Source: Rubripirellula lacrimiformis
GTDB taxonomy: Bacteria; Planctomycetota; Planctomycetia; Pirellulales; Pirellulaceae
Length of the DNA stretch: 64,000 nucleotides
Direction: 5' to 3'
Assembly: GCF_007741535.1 (NCBI RefSeq)
Contig: NZ_CP036525.1
Location: forward strand, 372,001 to 436,000
A program made the position numbers and the translations under genes. Numbering within the stretch: the first letter of the stretch is position 1; every line of letters begins with the position of its first letter. Positions 57,485-64,000 of this stretch are shown in pieces. The notes under the pieces were generated by a model. It was not told the origin of the DNA. It did not search any database and saw only the letters and a list, made by a program, of their open reading frames with translations.

Positions 57485-58630
57485 ATGTGGACCAAATGCA
57501 TTCTCGCAACGTTTTGTATTTTGCCCTGCCTTCTCACCGCGTTGTCATACGGGCAAGACGCAGTCGTTCAGCCGGTTGGCGATCACGAGTACGCTAGATT
57601 CGGGATCGAAGTCACCGACAGCCCTGGAGTTGGCGTTCACGTGGCTGTTGTTGTAATCGATGGGCCGGCCGACCATGGCGGCATTCGGCCTGGGGACTAT
57701 TTGATGGCGATCAATGGTCAGCCGATCGAAAAACCGGCCGATTTGGTTGCCGCGATTCGGACGCATAAGCCGGGGACCGAGGTGCTTGCCACCGTTTGGC
57801 ATGAAGGCCAAGAATCGGATAAGAAAGTTGTCTTGGCGACGGCAAGTCGTACCGCTCATCGTGCGGGTGACGCCTATTTGGGCGTGACGCTAGAGGCCAA
57901 TGGAACGATCGGTGCCAAGATCAGCCAAGTGATTCCCGGCAGCCCAGCGGCTACTGCCCAGTTGAAGCCGGGTGATGTGATCGTGGCGATCAACGAAACA
58001 AAAATCGATTCAGCGAAGGATTTAGTCGATGCGATTGAGTCTCGTAAATCGGGCGATAGCATCACTTTGACCTTGGCGGGTGACACCGACAATCAGCGTG
58101 AGGTTCAACTAGGCGCTGGCGCATCGGCACCACCCATCTTCAGTTTCCGCATGCCCGTTGCTGAGCTAGATGATCGAGTGCCCGGTTCGTTCGCACCACC
58201 GCAGTCATGGCGTGCGGAAATGTCAGAACTGCGTCGCCAATTGGAAGAACTGCGAGAGGCGATCATCGATGAAGGCGAGGACATCATGGATCTGGACGAG
58301 GACACTGATTCGACGCCATCGGAATCGGCCCAGCCCCAGCCGCGTGACGCGTCACGCATGGATGCCAGCGACGCCAGTTTCCAGTTCGTTGACTACCACA
58401 CGGGGCGCCGCTCCGACCATGGGCCAGTCTACCGGCATCGGCCTGCTTATCGATATTCGTATCCGTATCGCCCGAATGACGGCTACTGGTATGGCGGTCG
58501 TCCACGCCCGGCTCCCTACTCTAGCTACTACCGAGGGGCTCCGGCGTATCGCCAGTTCTATCAACGTGATGGTCAACCCGGTGTGCAAGTCTACGTTGGG
58601 CCATTTGGGTTTCAGTACTACTATCGGTAA
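57485..58630 (+). CDS. secreted protein with two PDZ domains and Tyr/Arg-rich tail
   Basis: A 381-residue protein with a signal peptide (TFCILPCLLTALSYGQDA). Two PDZ domains lie at about 45-125 (GIRPGDYLMAINGQPIEKPADLVAAI) and 130-215 (LKPGDVIVAINETKIDSAKDLVDAI). No trypsin-like protease domain precedes them, unlike DegP/HtrA. An acidic coiled coil (SELRRQLEELREAIIDEGED) and a Tyr/Pro/Arg-rich tail (YRYSYPYRPNDGYWYGG) follow. It probably binds C-terminal tails in the periplasm. The CNNM gene follows 5 bp downstream, so the two are cotranscribed. Confidence 0.88.
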   Translation: MWTKCILATFCILPCLLTALSYGQDAVVQPVGDHEYARFGIEVTDSPGVGVHVAVVVIDGPADHGGIRPGDYLMAINGQPIEKPADLVAAIRTHKPGTEVLATVWHEGQESDKKVVLATASRTAHRAGDAYLGVTLEANGTIGAKISQVIPGSPAATAQLKPGDVIVAINETKIDSAKDLVDAIESRKSGDSITLTLAGDTDNQREVQLGAGASAPPIFSFRMPVAELDDRVPGSFAPPQSWRAEMSELRRQLEELREAIIDEGEDIMDLDEDTDSTPSESAQPQPRDASRMDASDASFQFVDYHTGRRSDHGPVYRHRPAYRYSYPYRPNDGYWYGGRPRPAPYSSYYRGAPAYRQFYQRDGQPGVQVYVGPFGFQYYYR

Positions 58631-58635
58631 TTTGC

Positions 58636-59607
58636 ATGATCGTGTTGATTCTGGTCGTCGTCGCGTTTTTCGCTCTGTCTGGTCTGATGGCTGCGGTCGA
58701 TGCGGCAGTTCTGAGCGTAACGCGACCAGAAGTTGACGAACTGGTTCAGCAACAGCGCTACGGTGCCGAACGTTTGCGGGACATCAAGTTTCGCTTGCGG
58801 GAATCCGTGGTAGTGATTGTGATCGTAACCAATACGATCAATGTTCTTGGCCCCGTGATCGTTAGCCATCAAGCGTTTAGGCTGTTTTCGTCGACTGGCG
58901 TGGTCGTTATCACGGTCGTTTTGACATTGGGAACGATTGTCTTCTCGGAAATACTTCCCAAAGCGATCGGCAATCACTATGCACCGCTCGTTGCCCGATT
59001 CTCTGCTCCCGCCATACTGTTCGGCGAACGTGTGCTGTTTCCATTGGTCGTTCCACTGGCCTGGTTGACCAATCGGTTGACGCCCGGAAACCGAAAAATC
59101 GGTACCGAACCGCAAATTCGATCGCTGGTGCGAATCGGCCACCAAGCAGGCCACATTGAAACGGATGAACATCAATTAATCCATCGTGCATTTGCGCTCA
59201 ACGATCGCACTGCGAGTGACATCATGACGCCGATCGACAAAGTCCGGGCGATCGCCGCGTCGGCTTCGGTATCGCAAGCAGCAACGGAAGTCGAGCGTAG
59301 CGAGTTTTCACGCTATCCAGTTTTTGGCGATACGATCGACGATGTCCAAGGAACTTTGCTTAGTCGCGATCTGCTCAAGGCGATCCTTCATGGCAAGTCA
59401 ACGCAGAAAGTGCGGCAGCTGGCAGTGAAGCCGATGATCGTCGACGCAGCAGATCGCAGTGATGATCTATTGTTGCGATTTCGCGATCAACACATGCACC
59501 TAGCCGTCGTTCAGGACAACCAAGAGACATTGGGCGTGGTCACGTTGGAGGATGTGCTGGAAGAACTCGTCGGCGAAATCGAAGATGAGAAGGATGTTTC
59601 GTCGTAG
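58636..59607 (+). CDS. CNNM/CBS transporter-like protein (HlyC/CorC family)
   Basis: A 323-residue protein. Residues 1-140 contain four hydrophobic segments of the CNNM (DUF21) domain, with TLGTIVFSEILPKAIG the conserved core. Residues 185-310 contain a CBS pair (ASDIMTPIDKVRAIAASASVSQA; LAVVQDNQETLGVVTLEDVLEELVGEI). No C-terminal CorC_HlyC domain. It is likely an Mg2+ or Co2+ efflux or sensing protein. Start ATG 58636 lies 5 bp after the PDZ gene stop. Confidence 0.9.
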   Translation: MIVLILVVVAFFALSGLMAAVDAAVLSVTRPEVDELVQQQRYGAERLRDIKFRLRESVVVIVIVTNTINVLGPVIVSHQAFRLFSSTGVVVITVVLTLGTIVFSEILPKAIGNHYAPLVARFSAPAILFGERVLFPLVVPLAWLTNRLTPGNRKIGTEPQIRSLVRIGHQAGHIETDEHQLIHRAFALNDRTASDIMTPIDKVRAIAASASVSQAATEVERSEFSRYPVFGDTIDDVQGTLLSRDLLKAILHGKSTQKVRQLAVKPMIVDAADRSDDLLLRFRDQHMHLAVVQDNQETLGVVTLEDVLEELVGEIEDEKDVSS

Positions 59608-59799
59608 TGGAGCCGATTCGTCGAACGCTTTGGAGACCTGGATTGTTCGGATCACGGCCATCGGATGCTTTTTTCAATTGTGGAGCCGATTGGGAGGCCG
59701 CTTCCAAGATGTCGTAGCGACCCCGTCTCGAATTGCGATCTCGGCATGATCCGATCGGGACGTAAGCGTCGGACCGTCATTTCAATCGCTTGGAAAGTT

Positions 59800-60669
59800 T
59801 TAGTCGCTCGATATTTCTTGCGGCGCATCCACGCTACGCGAAATCGATTCCCACTGCTGAAACTCTGCACGAAGTTCATCCAGTTTCGAGACTGCTCCGT
59901 CGTAGGCGGCATTGCCCAGCAGCAAACGATGCGGCGGATGTGCGGACTCAACCGCCTTGACGATCGCTTCGGCGGCGAGATCTGGGTCGCCTGGTTGATG
60001 TCCCGAGCTGTCTCGGATTTGCTGCTGTGTCTTTCTGACGGTAGCTTCGTAATCGTCGATCTTATTTTGGGTCTCGTTTGCCGAACGACCCGCCCAATCG
60101 GTGCGAAATCCGCTCGGTTCGACAAGCATGACTTTGATGCCCAGCGGTTCGACCTCTTGCCATAACGCTTCGGAGAAACCTTCCACGGCAAACTTTGTCG
60201 CGTTGTAATAGCCGACCGATGGAAACGAACGCAAACCGCCAATGGAGGAAACATTCACGATCGTACCGCTGCGCCGTTTTCGCATCCTTGGCAACGTAAG
60301 GTGTGTCATACGGCACAGGCCAAAAAAGTTGATATCAAACATCTGGCGGATCTGCTGTTCTTCACTTTCTTCGATCGCCCCGAAGTAGCCGACCCCGGCG
60401 TTGTTCATCAGCACGTCAATGCACCCAAAATGATGCTCCGCTTCACGAACTGCCGATTCCGCTTGCGCCCGATCGGTAACGTCAAGCCGTTGTACAAAGG
60501 CGTTACCCATTTGAGCTAAATCCTGTACATCGTCGGGGTTGCGCGCGGTTACAACGACGCGATAACCGTGCTGCAAAAGATATTTTGCGGTGGAATGTCC
60601 GAATCCTGTTGAACAACCTGTCACAATCCAAACGGGCTTGTCAAACGTTTCAGCGTGCGATCTGGTCAT
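59800..60669 (-). CDS. short-chain dehydrogenase/reductase
   Basis: A 289-residue classical SDR. NAD(P)-binding TGCSTGFG (18-25), the NNAG motif (LMNNAGVGYFG), the Ser (VNVSSIGG) and YxxxK (GYYNATKFAVEGFS) active site. Substrate not known; members with this PxGF tail often reduce aldehydes or ketones. It is isolated: 190 bp from the CNNM gene (opposite strand) and 440 bp from the next gene. Confidence 0.92.
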   Translation of the reverse strand: MTRSHAETFDKPVWIVTGCSTGFGHSTAKYLLQHGYRVVVTARNPDDVQDLAQMGNAFVQRLDVTDRAQAESAVREAEHHFGCIDVLMNNAGVGYFGAIEESEEQQIRQMFDINFFGLCRMTHLTLPRMRKRRSGTIVNVSSIGGLRSFPSVGYYNATKFAVEGFSEALWQEVEPLGIKVMLVEPSGFRTDWAGRSANETQNKIDDYEATVRKTQQQIRDSSGHQPGDPDLAAEAIVKAVESAHPPHRLLLGNAAYDGAVSKLDELRAEFQQWESISRSVDAPQEISSD

Positions 60670-61110
60670 GATCCGTTTCCCTGTGAGTCCGGGTAAGATG
60701 AGGCTTTCGCGATGCTAAGCGTCAAACAGCGAAACAACACAGACCGCCGATAGCAACCTGTCGCGGTGGATGTTCAGCAGTTTGTCCAGTGAACCGTTCA
60801 CGGCGAAACGCATTGGTTCATTGAAATCGTCAGCACCCGCTTTTCGAATCACACATCAAACGCAACTTCGATGCCATTGATGGGAAGGACCGCGAAGTTG
60901 TCCGGCGATTTCAACGAACAACAACGCAGGCTTCGGACGACTGCTGCCGATGGCGGACCTCGCTGCGTCAAACGAGCCGATGGGGATCACTCGTCCAGCA
61001 ACACTCGTTTGGCACGGCCGCTTCACCTAGAACCTGTGACGCTACACCGAGTCACGCTGGTGCTAACGGCTGTTGCGGCGATAGATATCGATTCGATGGA
61101 TCGATCCATT
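60670..61110. other. intergenic region, 440 bp
   Basis: No supported gene. A plus-strand open frame (60871-61257) overlaps the hydrolase gene antisense and lacks any family feature. Confidence 0.4.
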
Positions 61111-61989
61111 TCATGTTTCATGGAGCAAGTAGTTCTGCACAAGGTGAAGCACATTGGGTTGCCAAGGGATCGAAAAGTGCGTTGCCCAGACCCGTTGCAC
61201 CTGCAGGTTGGAGATGCCATCGAGCGGAACCGAGCGCAGGCTTTCATCAAATCGTGACCAAATCACCAAACGACGAACGCGGTCGTCGCAATCAAGGTTG
61301 GCCGATGCACTATCGCGGTTCATCAGGACCTTGATCTCCGGAATCAAATTTCCCGATAACCCAAACAGCAGACTCGGGAAGAAACCAGCACGCATCGCTG
61401 GCGCCAACGAAACCATCGCGGTCACCCGATGCTGGCGAGACATTGCAATCGCGGCTCGTGCGATCCAGTCTCCGAAACTATGCGTGACGATGGCGATCGC
61501 ACCTTGTTCAGCCACTTTCCCCGCGATTGCCTCCGCTAAACGATTGATGCTCGTTTCCAAATCACGAAAGACAATTCGATCGCGCCAACATTCCACATGA
61601 TCCACGTGCTTGGATAGCGAAAGTTTCAAGGGCAAAAAGAGCAATCGAGGCTCAAGCAAGCCGGGGATCAGGAGAATCTTTTCTGGAATCGCTTGCATAT
61701 CGGGATTGTGGGCGCGAAGTGTTGAACTGCCGTCGTGTTCGATCCTGGCATCGATCCATTCCTGGTACTTGCGCGACAATGTCACGCACGGATCACGAAA
61801 GGTATTCGAGATTGCAACCGAATGCTTGTCAAACGTGAACGGAGCCAAGGGGGAATGAAAGGACCTGAAGCAATCTTCGCAAAATCGTTGCTCCCCCCAA
61901 ACTGGGTTTGCAGTGAATGGAAACTCACGGTTTTCGACAGCATTGTACCGACCCGGATTTGCAACCGGATGTGCGACTTCATTGTTCAT
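61111..61989 (-). CDS. alpha/beta-hydrolase-like protein
   Basis: A 292-residue protein; the core (about 105-285) is alpha/beta-hydrolase-like: the strand KILLIPGLLEP, nucleophile elbow THSFGDW with Ser175, Asp and His at the end (VIWSRFDESLRSVPLDG; WATHFSIPWQP). The N-terminal 100 residues are unusual, with CEDCF, possibly a small metal site, and no signal peptide. Substrate unknown, probably an ester or lipid. Confidence 0.75.
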   Translation of the reverse strand: MNNEVAHPVANPGRYNAVENREFPFTANPVWGEQRFCEDCFRSFHSPLAPFTFDKHSVAISNTFRDPCVTLSRKYQEWIDARIEHDGSSTLRAHNPDMQAIPEKILLIPGLLEPRLLFLPLKLSLSKHVDHVECWRDRIVFRDLETSINRLAEAIAGKVAEQGAIAIVTHSFGDWIARAAIAMSRQHRVTAMVSLAPAMRAGFFPSLLFGLSGNLIPEIKVLMNRDSASANLDCDDRVRRLVIWSRFDESLRSVPLDGISNLQVQRVWATHFSIPWQPNVLHLVQNYLLHET

Positions 61990-62225
61990 CTATTCGTGGG
62001 CGACTGCGGCGCACCCCGCTGGACGTCTATTGATTGGTTCAAATCACTGGGGTGGTTGGTGGCAGACCATGTTGGACGTTTTGAGTCCTCGGGGACTCTT
62101 TTTGCTGGCGGTTTACGGGCTTTTGGGGGAATGCGGCCGTTTGGCATGCGAGCTGCTTTCAGGGATCGGTTGCATCTTGTTTTCGCATCCCGATCGCGGT
62201 CCCGGTTCTCGTAGGAGTTCTTCCA

Positions 62226-63707
62226 ATGTCCAGTGTTGATATGCGTCATCCTTTCCATGACGGTTTCTTTGCTAGACCGAATACGAACCGGACCTCGCGT
62301 GTAAACGCATCTCGGGCGGAGTCGTCGTCCCTGCCCCCGGCGGTTTGGTGGACCATGTTTGTGGCCAGTGGGATCGCGTTAGCCACCAGCACCTACCTCG
62401 CATGGTCGTCCCTGACTTCGAGCCCCGTGGCTGGGTGCAGCGGTGGCAGTCTGTTTGATTGCAGCCATGTGCTGCACACCCGTTGGTCCAGCGTGTTGTC
62501 GGTTCCTGTCAGCATCCCAGCGATCGCGACTCACTTGACGTTGATCACTCTGTTGCTGATTCGCCCTGTTTCGGGCTCTCGACATCCGGCGGGACAAGAC
62601 TCGAAGGGGCACCATCCTGCAAGCCTGTACCGCCGCCTGCGGATGACGGGCATTGGGTTGGCATCGCTGGCCGCCGGGGCCGCCGCAATTTGGTTCATCG
62701 GTTTGCAGATCTTTGTGATCCAACACCTGTGTCCTTATTGTTTGGTTGCGCACACCGCCGGACTAACCCTGGCAGCCGTTTTCCTATGGCAACACCCAGT
62801 CAGTAGGCAAGCGATGACGGGGATCGGTTCTGCCGCCGTTGTTTCACTCGCCGTCCTCGCCACATTGCAAATCCGTGCCGATGAACCGCAGACGTTTGAA
62901 GTGATCCAGTATCCGCAGTCGTCGGCTGTCCAGGGATCCACATCGACAGTGACGGATGCAGACAACGATGACGCCACCTTGTTCCAGCCTCCTGCGTCGG
63001 CGCAATTGCAAACATCGCTTGACAACATGAACCAGCGCTGGAATCCACAGCAGGTGATCCGGTTGTCGTCGGTGTTCATGAACCCGTCCAGCATCTTGGT
63101 ATCGGAAGTTCAGGTTGATTCACCGAGCGAAAAGAGTTCCGTGGTGATTCTTGGTGGAGTCAAACTTGCGACAGATTCGTGGCCATTGGTGGGCGATCCC
63201 AATGCCGAGTTGGTGGTCGTGGAGATGTTCGACTACACCTGTCCGCATTGCCAACGGACGCACGCGTCGCTGAAAGGAGCCGAGCAAAAGTACGGTGACC
63301 GGTTGGCTGTGATCACGCTGCCCGTTCCGCTCGATGGCAAGTGCAATCCGACCGTCCGATCGACCAACCCAGCCCATGCAGATGCGTGCGATCTTGCGAA
63401 ACTGTCGATCGCAGTCTGGGCGACTGACCGGGAACAGTTCGGCGAATTCCATCACTACCTGTTTGATTCCAAACCTGGGTACGCCCAGGCCCTTGGGAAG
63501 GCGAAGACGATGGTCGACAGCCAGAAGCTGGATGCCGTGCTTCGCGGTCCGCTGCCGAGTGATTATGTGCAGCGACACGTTCAGCTGTACCAAAAGGCTG
63601 GTTCAGGCCAGATCCCCAAGCTGTTGTTCCCCCGAACGACCGCGGTTGGTGCCGTCGAATCGACGGATGCGATGATCCGCTTGATTGAACAGAACTTGGT
63701 GCGTTAA
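62226..63707 (+). CDS. VKOR-DsbA fusion (vitamin K epoxide reductase plus thioredoxin domain)
   Basis: A 493-residue membrane protein. Residues 38-200 form a VKOR domain with helices AVWWTMFVASGIALATSTYL, VSIPAIATHLTLITLLLI, IGLASLAAGAAAIWFIGLQI and HTAGLTLAAVFLW; the cysteine pairs are CSGGSLFDC and the CPYC redox motif (HLCPYCLVAHTAG). Residues about 310-490 form a periplasmic DsbA-like thioredoxin domain with CPHC (FDYTCPHCQRTHAS), and a C-terminal cis-Pro loop. Together they form and recycle disulfide bonds using quinone. The start ATG at 62226 has GGAG upstream. Confidence 0.92.
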   Translation: MSSVDMRHPFHDGFFARPNTNRTSRVNASRAESSSLPPAVWWTMFVASGIALATSTYLAWSSLTSSPVAGCSGGSLFDCSHVLHTRWSSVLSVPVSIPAIATHLTLITLLLIRPVSGSRHPAGQDSKGHHPASLYRRLRMTGIGLASLAAGAAAIWFIGLQIFVIQHLCPYCLVAHTAGLTLAAVFLWQHPVSRQAMTGIGSAAVVSLAVLATLQIRADEPQTFEVIQYPQSSAVQGSTSTVTDADNDDATLFQPPASAQLQTSLDNMNQRWNPQQVIRLSSVFMNPSSILVSEVQVDSPSEKSSVVILGGVKLATDSWPLVGDPNAELVVVEMFDYTCPHCQRTHASLKGAEQKYGDRLAVITLPVPLDGKCNPTVRSTNPAHADACDLAKLSIAVWATDREQFGEFHHYLFDSKPGYAQALGKAKTMVDSQKLDAVLRGPLPSDYVQRHVQLYQKAGSGQIPKLLFPRTTAVGAVESTDAMIRLIEQNLVR

Positions 63708-64000
63708 CGCTGCGGTGATCCAATTCCGCGGTTTTACGAGATCGTGTTCACGGGCAGCTATCGAGGGGTTCGGTCTGTCCTCATCTGGGCCTGCATTTGC
63801 GACGGGCAGGTTGCCCAGAAAAATTGCACTTTGCAGTTGGCTTCCATGGGAAACGAAGTGTCGTGATAGGCGAAATAACCGTGTTTCCAACATCGGTCAT
63901 CCTGCTGGATGGGGCGGTGCAGGTGTGGCACGTGTTTTGCGATTTAGCTGCCAAAGCATCTTGGTGCTCAGTCGTTAGGCAGTCCTTCATTGCCTCGGCC

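Noticed and set aside
60871-61257. 128-codon plus-strand frame
   Set aside because: It overlaps the hydrolase gene antisense at its end and lacks any known motif.

Overview
The window most resembles the chromosome of a marine planctomycete of the Pirellulaceae (Rhodopirellula-like). The evidence is a DUF1552 plus DUF1587/1592/1588/1585 c-type-cytochrome gene pair, a DUF1559 pseudopilin followed by a small lipoprotein, a DUF3311 gene overlapping a sodium:solute symporter, a secreted S8 protease with a planctomycete-type N-terminal sorting signal, a SASA/sialidase fusion, and a moderately GC-rich, gene-sparse layout with long intergenic stretches. This placement is inference from gene content, not a database result.

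Layout. 1-12.6 kb: a transporter operon on the minus strand (DUF3311, SSS symporter, SLC13 permease cut by the window edge), a secreted DPFGG-repeat protein, mnmA divergent from prfB (with the programmed +1 frameshift), an 881-residue membrane-anchored coiled-coil protein and a secreted subtilase. 12.8-24.8 kb: a hypothetical protein, the SASA/sialidase fusion, glmS, a sugar-nucleotide epimerase, leuC-leuD and hemL. Two copies of a GAGTTC-rich inverted-repeat element lie in this stretch, one expanded by hexamer repeats. 24.8-38.1 kb: repeat-dominated. Array A has 14 copies of a 117-bp unit. Then come the DUF1552/DUF1592 pair and tRNA-Leu(CAA). Array B has 19 copies of a 123-bp unit, is interrupted by an IS50-like IS4-family element, and carries a REP-associated tyrosine transposase (RAYT-like) gene embedded in it. 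ExbD, a membrane C39-like protein and a solo array-B element follow.

38.1-48.6 kb: secreted and envelope proteins (lipoproteins, amidohydrolase, GDPD, DUF1559 pseudopilin, porin, Gly/Ser-rich protein). 48.6-63.7 kb: a stress-type accessory island (pcm, ZIP transporter, CBS proteins, AMP-ligase, Hsp20 proteins, PAC2, DUF2267, PDZ, CNNM/CBS, SDR, alpha/beta hydrolase, VKOR-DsbA). Several members are visibly decayed: pcm has an amber codon and a lost 3' part, one hsp20 is cut to about 40 codons, another has TAA at codon 3, and the PAC2 gene has an internal deletion with a frameshift.

The most interesting system is the RAYT-like gene with its flanking BIME-like palindromic repeats (31.5-36.0 kb). 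Its hairpin shows a conserved internal mismatch, and a compensatory base-pair change in a solo copy at 38.0 kb. Array A has the same logic (two inverted hairpins per unit) with unrelated sequence and no transposase gene nearby.
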